From Dehalococcoidia bacterium (GTDB lineage: Bacteria; Chloroflexota; Dehalococcoidia; Tepidiformales; Tepidiformaceae): a stretch of DNA of 50,688 bases. Location: positions 1 through 50,688 of the forward strand of contig JADLBJ010000180.1 of the NCBI GenBank assembly GCA_020847765.1, read 5' to 3'. Under the pieces are notes generated by a model. It had not been told where the DNA came from and did not search any database. It worked only from the letters and a program-made list of their open reading frames with translations. Positions 33,226-41,090 of the stretch are shown in pieces; the first letter of the stretch is position 1, and each line of letters opens with the position of its first letter. Both the position numbers and the translations under genes were made by a program.

Positions 33226-33600
33226 ATGCCGCCAGCCAAGCGCGGCCTCGGCCGGGGGCTCGAGGCGCTCGTTTCCGGAAACCACTCATCACGCTCGGGT
33301 CTCCCGCTCACCGCGCACACACTTGCTCCGTCGCTCCCCGCCCGCTGGGAATACGCCTGCCTGGAAGGCCGGCGCGGCCGCGGTCGTCGCAGTCGCATCT
33401 GGTTTAGTTCTCCCGAGGGCAGCCGTCTCGTCCGACCTCGATCAGCGCCCCTCGCCCGCGTTTCCCTCTGGTCGGCGATCGGCATTCTCGGCGAAGAAGG
33501 CTGGGAGCTCGTGGGCCTCTCCGATCGCCGGCGCTTCTACTTCAAACGCCCCGCGCCACCTCCCCCGCTCAGGTTGGAGGACGACGCGGGCCGCTCTTGA
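33226..33600 (+). CDS. DUF4177-like protein with a ParB-type N-terminal peptide
   Basis: The 124-residue protein starts MPPAKRGLGRGLEALVSG. This matches the N-terminal peptide of ParB/Spo0J, which in ParB stimulates the ATPase of ParA. A variable segment follows. The C-terminal half resembles DUF4177: WEYACLEGRR near residue 44, then LGEEGWELVGLSDRRRFYFKRP (here in two parts, LGEEGWELVGL and RRFYFKRP). A strong ribosome binding site GGAAGGGGA lies before ATG 33226. There is no ParB core, HTH or CTPase domain. The peptide suggests interaction with a ParA-like ATPase encoded elsewhere; the function of DUF4177 is unknown. Confidence 0.7.
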   Translation: MPPAKRGLGRGLEALVSGNHSSRSGLPLTAHTLAPSLPARWEYACLEGRRGRGRRSRIWFSSPEGSRLVRPRSAPLARVSLWSAIGILGEEGWELVGLSDRRRFYFKRPAPPPPLRLEDDAGRS

Positions 33601-33678
33601 CCGGCCATTGAGGCGTTTGCAACGCCCCGCCGGCCACACTTACAGGGGCCGCCTCGAGCGGCCGACCTGGAGGTGGAA

Positions 33679-33849
33679 ATGGCCAACCTTATCAGTCAAC
33701 GGCTGCTCGTCCGGGCAGCAGGGCGGCAGGCTCCCGACGAGGACGACCTGACCTCCCTCCATCACCAGCGCGAGCGCCTTCTGACAGAGCTCGAGGATAT
33801 CGAACGCCGCCTTCGCCGCACGCCGGCCCGCCGACCCGGCGCCACCTAA
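33679..33849 (+). CDS. Small coiled-coil protein (56 aa)
   Basis: The ORF from ATG 33679 to TAA 33849 begins MANLISQRLLVRAAGRQAP and continues through one charged helix (HHQRERLLTELEDIERRLRR) to a basic tail. The heptad-like Leu/Ile spacing suggests a short coiled coil. GGAGG lies five bases before the ATG. It is 78 bases after the DUF4177-like gene, in the same direction, and is followed by a strong terminator, so the two probably form one transcription unit. Function unknown. Confidence 0.6.
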   Translation: MANLISQRLLVRAAGRQAPDEDDLTSLHHQRERLLTELEDIERRLRRTPARRPGAT

Positions 33850-33875
33850 GGCGGTCGGCTCCACGCGCGGAATTC

Positions 33876-33899
33876 GGGCCCCGGCTACGTCCGGGGCCC
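33876..33899 (+). terminator. Intrinsic terminator hairpin
   Basis: GGGCCCCGG (33876-33884), loop CTACGT, CCGGGGCCC (33891-33899) is a perfect nine-base-pair GC hairpin. A short CTGCTTTCG tail follows. It sits 26 bases after the stop of the small coiled-coil gene and just before the end of the convergent SDR gene, so it may stop transcription from both sides. Confidence 0.65.
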
Positions 33900-33912
33900 C
33901 TGCTTTCGAGCC

Positions 33913-34683
33913 TCAGAAGGCGACCCGCCGCGTAAAGCCTCCGTCCACCACCAGATTCACCCCTGTGATGAACGCAGCCGCTTCGCTTACGAGGAAGGTC
34001 GCCGCGTTCGCCACGTCCGCCGCCTCCCCCAGGCGGCCCGTCGGCTCCAGGCTCCGGACCATCTCGAAGAACTGCGGCATCGCCTTCTCGACCGTATGCC
34101 AGGGGCCGCCCTCGAAATACGTCGGTCCCGGAGAGAGCGAGTTCACCCGGACCCCCTTCGCGGCGTAGACCTGCGACAGCGCGTTCGCATAGTTCAGCAG
34201 GGCTGCCTTCAGGGGCCCGTACGCCCCGGTCGAACCTCCCGGCGGAAAGGTCTCGACTGCGGCCGTCGTGTTGACGATGAGAAAGGCCGGATGCCGGCCT
34301 TTCTCCAGGAACGGCACAGCCGCCTCGAAACCGCGTACGGCGCCCATCAGGTCGACCTCGAAGTGTGCCTTCCATGTCCCGCGGCCGCCGCCCGCTCCGC
34401 CCGCACTTGCGTTGCTGACGAAGATGTCCAGCCCGCCCAGCGTCGCCGCGGCCTCCCGCACCCATGCCTCGTACTCGTCGCTGTCGCCCACGGCGACCGC
34501 CTGGCCAAAGGCGCGCACGCCCTTCGCCGCGAGGGAGTCTACCGCCTGACGGACTCCCTCTTCCCCACGGGCGCAGATGGCCACGTCGCAGCCCTCGCTC
34601 GCCAGCGACTCCGCGATGGCGCGCCCCAGGCCGCGGCTGCCGCCCGTCACGATCGCCCGCTTCCCCCGCAGTCCCAGCTCCAC
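33913..34683 (-). CDS. Short-chain dehydrogenase/reductase (SDR)
   Basis: A classical 256-residue SDR with VTGGSRGLGRAIA, DVAICARGEEG, VSNASAGG in place of NNAG, Ser in VNTTAAVE and YGPLKAALLNYA with catalytic Tyr and Lys, plus a normal C-terminal TGVNLVVDGGFTRR. It resembles 3-oxoacyl-ACP reductases but its NAG motif is SNAS, so it may belong to another branch. GTG 34683 has GAGGAG upstream. It is the last gene of a TetR-SDR-SDR-PEP-domain-SDR operon on the minus strand, 33 bases after the PEP-domain gene. Confidence 0.9.
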   Translation of the reverse strand: MELGLRGKRAIVTGGSRGLGRAIAESLASEGCDVAICARGEEGVRQAVDSLAAKGVRAFGQAVAVGDSDEYEAWVREAAATLGGLDIFVSNASAGGAGGGRGTWKAHFEVDLMGAVRGFEAAVPFLEKGRHPAFLIVNTTAAVETFPPGGSTGAYGPLKAALLNYANALSQVYAAKGVRVNSLSPGPTYFEGGPWHTVEKAMPQFFEMVRSLEPTGRLGEAADVANAATFLVSEAAAFITGVNLVVDGGFTRRVAF

Positions 34684-34716
34684 GCCCGGCTCCTCGGCAG
34701 TACTCGAGACGCCATC

Positions 34717-36447
34717 CTACTCGCTGTGGATGGTGACCGTCCCCGTGTTCCCGTCGATCGTGATCAGCTGCCCCGTCTGGATGATGCGCGTAGCGTCGCG
34801 CACGCCGGAGACGCCCGGAATGCCGAACTCGCGCGCCACCGTGGCGGCGTGGCTGAGCACGCCCCCCACTTCTACGACCACCCCCGCGGCCGGGATGAAC
34901 AGCGGCGTCCACGGTGCGTCCGTGATCGGGGCAACAAGGATCTCCCCCGGCTCGATGCGCGCCTCTTCCGCCGCGTCCGCGCTCAGGATCACGCGCGCCC
35001 GGCCGGTCGCCACGCCGGGGCTCACCGCCAGCGCCTTGAACTGCCGCTGCGTCAGGTCCGCCTTTGCCCCGATGGGCGCCAGCTCCGCCGGCCAGGTGAA
35101 CACCCCTTCTGGGGCTTCGAAACCCTGCAACCGCTCGAACTCAGCCCGCCGTGCTGCCACCACGGCCCTCGCCTCCTCCGCCCCCAGCCCCCCCTCACCG
35201 GCGCGGTGCAGCTCCTCGAGGCGCAGGAACCAGATGTCCTCTGCGCGCTGCAGCACTCCCCGTCGCGCCAGCCGTCGGCCCAGCTCCTGGATCGGCCAGC
35301 GGTAGTTGCGCGCCGCCCGCGCCCACGTCGCCTTGACCCCTTCGCGCGCCCGGCTCAGTGACTGCGTCAGCACCAGATGCCGTTCGAACGCCGGCCGCTC
35401 GGCTTCGGGGATGCGCGCCAGCACCGTCTTCTCCAGCTCCACCCGCGCCCGCGCCGCCTCCCGCTCTCGCTCGTGCGGGTTGCGGCTCTCCGGTGCCGCC
35501 AGGTCCGCCTGGATGGCGCTGATCACGAAGTTCGGCGCCTCGTCCCATGTCGGCGTCGAAGGGACCGACTCCCGCTGTCCGCGCCAGCCGAACTCCTCCA
35601 TGAACAGACGGTACTCGCCTGCCAACGCCCGCCAGTCGGCCGTCGGCGGTGCCGCCAGTCGCGCCAGCACATGCTCGACAGAGGCTCCGGCCACCTCAGA
35701 GGCGAGCGTGGGACGTCCCTTCACGAGCCGGCTCAAATCCCAGATCGCCTTGCCCGGGCGGGCGCTCTCCACCTCGAGCAGGGCACTCGTCAACGTCGTC
35801 GCCCACTCCGGCGGATGGTCCGGGACGTGCTGATCGAGCATCGCTGCCAGCCGCGCCTGGAAATCCCCACCGCCCACCGAGACGTAGAAGTGGGGTTCGA
35901 ACAGCTTCCCCATGAGCACCGAGTTCTCGTCCACCAGCTCCACGAGCTGCGCGTCGCTCAGGCTGTCCAGGCGCCGTTCCTTCGCCGCCACCCAGGAATC
36001 GCGGGCCAGGCGATCGGCCACGATCGTCAGCCCTTCGGCGTCGACCCATTTGCCCATGATGATGTCGTGCGCGATTGCCGCGCGTGAGCGGTCCTCATGA
36101 GCCCCGCTCTTGATCTGGTCACCCCCCTCGAAGAAGGAGGTGAGCATCGCGCTCCCCTCACCGATCTCGTACAGCGGTGTCAGCGCCAGCGAAAACGACA
36201 CGTTCAGTGCCCAGCGCCCGCCCACGAAGCCCAGCATGTTGAAATGCGGCGGCGCCTTGATCGTGATCAGGTCCCGGACCTGCATCTCCTGTGTAACGCC
36301 CTCGGTCCAACGCCAGTCCCACTCCGTGGCCAGGTCTGCATACAGCGGCCGCGTCACCCCCGGCAGCACCTCGTTGACATTCCCACAGGTGAAGAGGGTG
36401 TACTCCGCGGAGGGTTCACAATCCCAACTGCACAGCTTCGTTGTCAT
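34717..36447 (-). CDS. PEP-utiliser swivelling-domain protein, function unknown
   Basis: The 576-residue protein ends with a PEP-utilising enzyme mobile (phosphohistidine) domain: LAVSPGVATGRARVILS, EILVAPITDAPWTPLF, GGVLSHAATVAREFGIPGV (catalytic-type His) and TIDGNTGTVTI. The upstream 450 residues are helical and begin MTTKLCSWDCEPSAEYTLFT; they have no evident ATP-grasp P-loop and no PEP-binding TIM barrel follows. A similar middle region plus mobile domain occurs in PEP-synthase/rifampin-phosphotransferase-like proteins. It may be a swivelling phosphocarrier working with a partner in trans. ATG 36447 has GAGGGG upstream and is 9 bases after the SDR at 36457. Its His at the domain centre appears intact. 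Confidence 0.75.
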   Translation of the reverse strand: MTTKLCSWDCEPSAEYTLFTCGNVNEVLPGVTRPLYADLATEWDWRWTEGVTQEMQVRDLITIKAPPHFNMLGFVGGRWALNVSFSLALTPLYEIGEGSAMLTSFFEGGDQIKSGAHEDRSRAAIAHDIIMGKWVDAEGLTIVADRLARDSWVAAKERRLDSLSDAQLVELVDENSVLMGKLFEPHFYVSVGGGDFQARLAAMLDQHVPDHPPEWATTLTSALLEVESARPGKAIWDLSRLVKGRPTLASEVAGASVEHVLARLAAPPTADWRALAGEYRLFMEEFGWRGQRESVPSTPTWDEAPNFVISAIQADLAAPESRNPHEREREAARARVELEKTVLARIPEAERPAFERHLVLTQSLSRAREGVKATWARAARNYRWPIQELGRRLARRGVLQRAEDIWFLRLEELHRAGEGGLGAEEARAVVAARRAEFERLQGFEAPEGVFTWPAELAPIGAKADLTQRQFKALAVSPGVATGRARVILSADAAEEARIEPGEILVAPITDAPWTPLFIPAAGVVVEVGGVLSHAATVAREFGIPGVSGVRDATRIIQTGQLITIDGNTGTVTIHSE

Positions 36448-36456
36448 CTCGTCCCC

Positions 36457-37233
36457 TCAGTACGACGCCGTGCCGCCGTCGACGGAGAGCAGCGCCCCCG
36501 TAATCCCGGCACCCACGTCGGATGCAAGAAGGACGGCCATCGCCGCCACCTCCTCGACCGTGTTCTGACGCTTGATCGCCGCCTCCTCGGCGAACTTCGC
36601 CACCATCCCCTCAAAGGTCAGCCCCATCGCCGCCGCCGCCGCCGTTCCGTTCTCCCGCACGATGTCGGTGATGATGAGCCCCGGGCAGATCGCGTTCACG
36701 GTGATCCCCAGCGTCCCCACCTCCTTCGCGGCCGCTTTGGTGAAGCCGTTGATGGCGTGCTTCGTGGTCACGTAGGCGGCGATACCCGGCTTGCCGTGCT
36801 TGCCCTCCACCGAGGAGATATTGACCACTCGTCCCCATTGCTGCGGGATCATGTACCGGAACGCCCGGCGCGTCCCCCAGAACGTCGCGTTCAGATTCCA
36901 GTCGATAGCCTCCTGCCATGGGCCATCCTCCAGATCGACGATCGGTGCGAACCCCGAGGAGCCGCCCGCGTTGTTAACCAGGATGTCGATCCGCCCGAAG
37001 CGCCGCACCGTCTCGTCGACGAACGACTCTACGTCCGACTGCTTTGTCACGTCGCCTGCAACGAAGATCACCCGCTCGCCTGCGTTCATCTCCCGCAGCG
37101 CCTGCTCCCCTTTGGCCTGGCTTCGCCCGTTCAGGGCAACCGTCGCGCCTTCCTGGACGAATGCCTCTGCGATCCCGCGGCCGATGCCACGCGTTCCACC
37201 TGTAATCGCCGCAACCTTGCCTTCCAGCTTCAC
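36457..37233 (-). CDS. Short-chain dehydrogenase/reductase (3-oxoacyl-ACP reductase-like), copy B
   Basis: A 258-residue SDR with ITGGTRGIGRGIAEAF, NNAGGSSGFAPIVDL, Ser in VVNISSVEGK, and YVTTKHA with catalytic Tyr and Lys. The C-terminus is ALLSVDGGTASY. It is about four-fifths identical by eye to the next gene upstream (37387-38163), including the rare GGSSGFAPIVDL and MIPQQWGRV segments, so the pair arose by tandem duplication. GTG 37233 has AGGAGGG upstream. Similar proteins act on 3-oxo or hydroxy acyl substrates; specificity unknown. It is followed by the PEP-domain gene nine bases on. Confidence 0.92.
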   Translation of the reverse strand: MKLEGKVAAITGGTRGIGRGIAEAFVQEGATVALNGRSQAKGEQALREMNAGERVIFVAGDVTKQSDVESFVDETVRRFGRIDILVNNAGGSSGFAPIVDLEDGPWQEAIDWNLNATFWGTRRAFRYMIPQQWGRVVNISSVEGKHGKPGIAAYVTTKHAINGFTKAAAKEVGTLGITVNAICPGLIITDIVRENGTAAAAAMGLTFEGMVAKFAEEAAIKRQNTVEEVAAMAVLLASDVGAGITGALLSVDGGTASY

Positions 37234-37386
37234 GCTTCCCTCCTGTGCCGCCGGCTCTCGCCTGCTGCAATGGACGCAGTGAATACCATGCCAGCGGCCA
37301 ACTGAAAAGCGCGCAGGTCAAACGCCGCCGTGTCGCGGCCGTCGTTGCCACCGCCGGCGGGTCTCGGCCTCGCGCGTGGGCGAGGC

Positions 37387-38163
37387 TCAGTAGGCGGTCG
37401 TGCCCCCGTCCACCGACAGCAGCGCGCCCGTGATCCCGGCACCCACGTCCGACGCCACCAGCACGGCCATCGCCGCGACCTCCTCCACGGTGTTCACCCG
37501 CTTCGTCGCCGCCTCAGCCGCGTACTGCGCCACAAACTGGTCGAAGGTCAGCCCCATCGCTTCGGCGGCGGCCGGCCCCGCTTCCATCAGCAGGTCGGTG
37601 ATCACGAGGCCCGGGCAGATCGCGTTCACGGTGATCCCCAGCGTCCCCACTTCCTTCGCCGCCGCCTTGGTGAAGCCGTTGATCGCGTGCTTCATCGTCA
37701 CATAGGGCGCCACCGACGGCTTCGCCTGCTTCCCTTCCACCGAGGAGATGTTGATCACCCGCCCCCATTGCTGGGGAATCATGTACTTGAACGCCCGGCG
37801 TGTGCCCCAGAACGTCGAGTTCAGGTTCCAGTCGATTGCCTGCAGCCAGGCTTCGTCACTCAGATCGACGATCGGCGCGAACCCCGACGAGCCGCCTGCA
37901 TTGTTGACCAGGATGTCGATCCGCCCGAAGCGCCGCACCGTCTCGTCGATGAACCCCTCGACGTCGCTCCGCTTCATCACGTCGCCTGCGTAGAAGAACG
38001 CCCGCTCGTCCGCGTTCATCTCGGCAATGGCACCCGCCCCTTTCTCCGGGTTGCGCCCGTTGACGGCCACCCGCGCGCCTTCACGCAGAAACGCCTCCGC
38101 GATGCCCCGGCCAATACCACGCGTCCCGCCCGTGATCGCCGCCACCTTGCCTTCGAGCTGCAC
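37387..38163 (-). CDS. Short-chain dehydrogenase/reductase (3-oxoacyl-ACP reductase-like), copy A
   Basis: A 258-residue SDR, tandem paralogue of the gene at 36457-37233, with ITGGTRGIGRGIAEAF, NNAGGSSGFAPIVDL, VINISSVEGK and YVTMKHA. Differences cluster in residues 25-65 (VAVNGRNPEKGAG) and around 190-215, the substrate-binding loop. Different substrate preference is therefore plausible. GTG 38163 has GAGGAGGGCAAG directly upstream. It lies 88 bases after the TetR gene and 153 bases before copy B; that gap carries no gene and may hold an internal promoter. Confidence 0.92.
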   Translation of the reverse strand: MQLEGKVAAITGGTRGIGRGIAEAFLREGARVAVNGRNPEKGAGAIAEMNADERAFFYAGDVMKRSDVEGFIDETVRRFGRIDILVNNAGGSSGFAPIVDLSDEAWLQAIDWNLNSTFWGTRRAFKYMIPQQWGRVINISSVEGKQAKPSVAPYVTMKHAINGFTKAAAKEVGTLGITVNAICPGLVITDLLMEAGPAAAEAMGLTFDQFVAQYAAEAATKRVNTVEEVAAMAVLVASDVGAGITGALLSVDGGTTAY

Positions 38164-38251
38164 CTTGCCCTCCTCAGGCGGGCTCCACCAGGGCGCCCGC
38201 GCGTTTCACCATCCACTTACCACGCCGCTGCCTCGAACGAAAGGGCTTCGC

Positions 38252-38896
38252 TCACGCGGGGACCGCCTCCTCTGCCGAGGTCTCGGGTCGCCGTCGTGGG
38301 CCGGCCGTCAGGTAGCTCACCAGCATCTCCTCAGTCTGGCCAGCCGCCGCCTCGAAGTCGAAGCTGCCCGGGTCCAGAAGCCACTGGATCGCGAACCCCG
38401 TCAGGCTGCCGATGTGGCGCGCTGCCGCAGCGTCCGGATCGACGTCGTAGCGAAACGCGCCCGTTGCCTGGCCGTTGCGAATGGCTGCTGCCGTGACCTT
38501 CCGAAACCCGCGATACAGGTTCCGGATCTGCTCCGCCAGATAGGGGTCCGCTCGTCCGCTCGCCACGAAGTGCAGGAAGATCTCGTAGATCGCCGGATCG
38601 TCTCGCGTCAGCTGCAGCGCCGTGCGGACCGCGCTTCGCAGCTGCTCGGCCGGCTCGCTCGCAACTTCGACCGAGCGCGCGATCGAGGTGCTCGACGCCT
38701 CCTCGCACCGCGCCAGCACGCCCGAAAGGAGATCCGCCTTGTCCTTGAAATGGTACGAGACGAGTCCCCGGCTCACCCCCGCCTCTCGCGTTATCTCGTC
38801 GATCGACGTCTCGTTCCAGCCCTTACGCGCCATCACCCGAATAGCGGCGTCCACGATTTGCCGGCGCCGGATTTCCGCGATGTTGATCCGACCCAA
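38252..38896 (-). CDS. TetR-family transcriptional regulator
   Basis: The 214-residue protein has a TetR N-terminal helix-turn-helix: RRRQIVDAAIRVMARKGWNETSIDEIT, written here as QIVDAAIRVMARKGW, then TSIDEITREAGVSRGLVSYH and FKDKADLL. The C-terminal ligand domain (about 65-214) is family-divergent, with PAIYEIFLHFVASG and a Pro/Arg-rich tail. It sits first in the operon with SDRs and PEP-domain genes and divergent from the E1 alpha gene, and so may control both. The TTG start at 38896 has no close alternative. Ligand unknown; no clear operator palindrome was found. Confidence 0.9.
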   Translation of the reverse strand: MGRINIAEIRRRQIVDAAIRVMARKGWNETSIDEITREAGVSRGLVSYHFKDKADLLSGVLARCEEASSTSIARSVEVASEPAEQLRSAVRTALQLTRDDPAIYEIFLHFVASGRADPYLAEQIRNLYRGFRKVTAAAIRNGQATGAFRYDVDPDAAAARHIGSLTGFAIQWLLDPGSFDFEAAAGQTEEMLVSYLTAGPRRRPETSAEEAVPA

Positions 38897-38959
38897 ATCG
38901 ACCTACCCCCGTCTGCTGCCACTTCGCTGGCATGCGGGAGCCCGTTCAGGCTGCCCAGA

Positions 38960-38965
38960 AGTATA
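38960..38965 (-). promoter_or_regulatory. Probable -10 box (TATACT) of the TetR gene
   Basis: TATACT on the minus strand lies 64 bases upstream of the TTG start at 38896, in the 188-base region divergent from the E1 alpha gene. No good -35 was found. The box is the best AT-rich element on this strand in the gap. Confidence 0.45.
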
Positions 38966-39012
38966 GCAAACCGGACGGCCAGCCTTTACCAGCACAGCTG
39001 TCGCCACCCCTT

Positions 39013-39041
39013 TTGTCGGGTCCGCCCGTTTCCGGTATCTT
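39013..39041 (+). promoter_or_regulatory. Promoter of the E1-AcoX-E2 operon
   Basis: TTGTCG (39013-39018) and TATCTT (39036-39041) are 17 bases apart. Transcription from about 39048 leaves a 37-base leader with GGAG (39075-39078) before ATG 39085. The TetR gene is divergent, so this region could be controlled by it. Confidence 0.6.
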
Positions 39042-39084
39042 CCGCCCAACTCTCGCCGGCGGCGCGCCCGCCCAGGAGTTCCTC

Positions 39085-40083
39085 ATGGACGTCGACCGGA
39101 ATGTCCTCCTCGACCTGCACCGCCGCATGGTTCGCATCCGCGTCTTCGAGGAGGAAGCCGGCAAGCTCATGGAAGCCGCGCGCGTTCCCGGTGCCCTCCA
39201 CCTCTACGTCGGCGAAGAGGCCGTCGCCGCCGGCGTGATGGCAAACCTCACCGACGACGATCAGATTACCAGCACGCACCGCGGCCACGGCCACCTCGTC
39301 GCCAAGGGTGGCGACTTCAAGCGCATGTACGCCGAGCTCTTCGGCCGGGCCACCGGCTACAACAAGGGCAAGGGCGGCAGCATGCACGTCTGCGACATGG
39401 AGATCGGCATGCTCGGCGCCAACGGCATCGTTGGCGCCGGCCCGCCCATCGCCATCGGCGCCGCCTTCTCCGACCGCTACCGCGGCACCAGCAACGTCGC
39501 CGTGACCTTCTTCGGCGACGGCGCCAGCAACGAAGGCGGCGTCCACGAGGCGGCCAACATCGCCGCCCTCTGGAAGCTCCCCGGCCTCTTCGTCTGCGAG
39601 TACAACGGCTACGGCGAATTCACCCCGCCGGCCCGTCACCAGGCCATCCGCGACGTCGCCGACCGCGCCGCCGGCTACGGCATGCCCGGCGTCGTCGTCG
39701 ACGGCATGGACGTGATCGCCGTCTACGAGGCCACCCGCGAAGCCGTCGCTCGCGCCCGTCGCGGCGACGGCCCCACCCTGCTCGAATGCAAGACCTACCG
39801 CTTCTACGACCACGTCGGCATCCGCGGCATGGGCGTCTCCTACCGCACCGACGACGAAGTCCTCCAGTGGCGCAAGCGCGACCCCGTTGCCCTCCTCGAG
39901 GCTCACCTCGCCGACGCCCAGATCCTCAGCTCCGACGACGCCCGCGCCGTCCACGACGAAGTCCGCGCCGAGGCTCTCGCCGCCGTCGCCTTTGCCGAGA
40001 GCAGCCCCTTCCCCGAGCCCCATGAGCTCCTCGAGGACGTCTACGACACCAGTCTGCCCGCGCCTGACGAGGCCCCCCGATGA
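39085..40083 (+). CDS. acoA: Thiamine-pyrophosphate-dependent dehydrogenase E1 alpha, acetoin/pyruvate type
   Basis: The 332-residue E1 alpha subunit binds thiamine pyrophosphate through GDGASNEGG (Gly144-Asp145-Gly146) and the later CEYNGYGEFTP with Asn at about 174. The N-terminal part, VHLYVGEEAVAAGVMANLTDDD and STHRGHGHLVAKG, is close to AcoA. Those longer strings are shortened here to ALHLYVGEEAVAAGV and STHRGHGHLVAKG. GGSMHVCDMEIGMLGANGI continues the match. It forms the E1 heterotetramer with the next gene. ATG 39085 has GGAG upstream; the open frame continues to 38932 with a poor sequence. AcoA is favoured because AcoX follows, but pyruvate dehydrogenase remains possible. Confidence 0.88.
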   Translation: MDVDRNVLLDLHRRMVRIRVFEEEAGKLMEAARVPGALHLYVGEEAVAAGVMANLTDDDQITSTHRGHGHLVAKGGDFKRMYAELFGRATGYNKGKGGSMHVCDMEIGMLGANGIVGAGPPIAIGAAFSDRYRGTSNVAVTFFGDGASNEGGVHEAANIAALWKLPGLFVCEYNGYGEFTPPARHQAIRDVADRAAGYGMPGVVVDGMDVIAVYEATREAVARARRGDGPTLLECKTYRFYDHVGIRGMGVSYRTDDEVLQWRKRDPVALLEAHLADAQILSSDDARAVHDEVRAEALAAVAFAESSPFPEPHELLEDVYDTSLPAPDEAPR

Positions 40084-41087
40084 CGACCGCTGAAGCCACG
40101 ACCAGCCGCAAGCTCACCTACGTCGCCGCCATCGCCGACGGCCTCCGTTGCGCCCTGAGAGAGGATCCCCTCGTCTTCGTCGCGGGCGAAGACATCGCCG
40201 GCTACGGCGGCGTCTTCGGCCATACCCGCGGCCTCCTCGCCGAATTCGGCCCCACCCGTGTGCTCGACACCCCCATCTCTGAAGCGGGAATCATCGGCCT
40301 CGGCGTTGGCGCCGCAGCCACCGGCTGTCGCCCCGTGATAGACATCATGTTCATGGACTTCATGGGCGAATGCGGCGACGAGATCCTCAACCAGATGGCG
40401 AAGATGCGGTACATGTTCGGCGGCAAAGCACGGCTCCCTATGACGGTCACCACGATGGCCGGCGCCGGCATGAATCTCGCCGCCCAGCATTCTCAGAGCC
40501 TCGAAGCCTGGTTCTGCCACATTCCCGGCCTCAAGGTCGTCATGCCCGCTACGCCCTACGACGCGAAGGGACTCCTCCTCGCCGCTGTCCGCGACGACAA
40601 CCCGGTCGTCGTCGTGTTCAACAAGCGCTCCCTCGGCATGCAGGGCGACGTCCCCGAGGCCGCCTACGCCGTCGAGCTCGGCAGAGCGAACATCGTCCGC
40701 GCCGGCACGAACTTCACCGTCGTCGCCACCGGCCGCATGGTCCACGAAGCCCTCGCCGCCGCCATGGCCCTGGCGCAAGACGGCCTCGACCTCGAAGTAG
40801 TCGACCCCCGCACACTCCAGCCCCTCGACATAGAGACCATCGTCGCCTCGGTGCGGAAGACCCACCGCGCCCTCGTCGTCCACGAAGCCGTTCGCTTTGG
40901 TGGCTTTGGTGCCGAGGTTGCCGCTCAGATCCAGGAGCTCGCCTTCGACCACCTCGACGCACCCGTCGGCCGCGTCGGCGCACCCTTCGCCCCCGTTCCC
41001 TTCAGTCCCGCCCTCGAAAAGCTCTACGTGCCCAACGCCGACCGCATCGCCGCCGAGGTCAGGCGTGTCGTCGGCCTCCAGGTCTAG
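40080..41087 (+). CDS. acoB: Thiamine-pyrophosphate-dependent dehydrogenase E1 beta
   Basis: The 335-residue E1 beta starts at ATG 40080, overlapping the E1 alpha stop (ATGA). VFVAGEDIAGYGGVFGHT has the Glu that activates the thiazolium ring, TPISEAGIIGLGVGAAATG, FMDFMGECGDEI and the HSQSLEAWFCHIPGLKVVMP region fit the family, and the C-terminal LVVHEAVRFGGFGAEV is the transketolase C domain. It combines with E1 alpha and the E2 two genes on. The gap to the AcoX-like gene is three bases, suggesting reinitiation. Confidence 0.92.
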   Translation: MTTAEATTSRKLTYVAAIADGLRCALREDPLVFVAGEDIAGYGGVFGHTRGLLAEFGPTRVLDTPISEAGIIGLGVGAAATGCRPVIDIMFMDFMGECGDEILNQMAKMRYMFGGKARLPMTVTTMAGAGMNLAAQHSQSLEAWFCHIPGLKVVMPATPYDAKGLLLAAVRDDNPVVVVFNKRSLGMQGDVPEAAYAVELGRANIVRAGTNFTVVATGRMVHEALAAAMALAQDGLDLEVVDPRTLQPLDIETIVASVRKTHRALVVHEAVRFGGFGAEVAAQIQELAFDHLDAPVGRVGAPFAPVPFSPALEKLYVPNADRIAAEVRRVVGLQV

Positions 41088-41090
41088 CAC

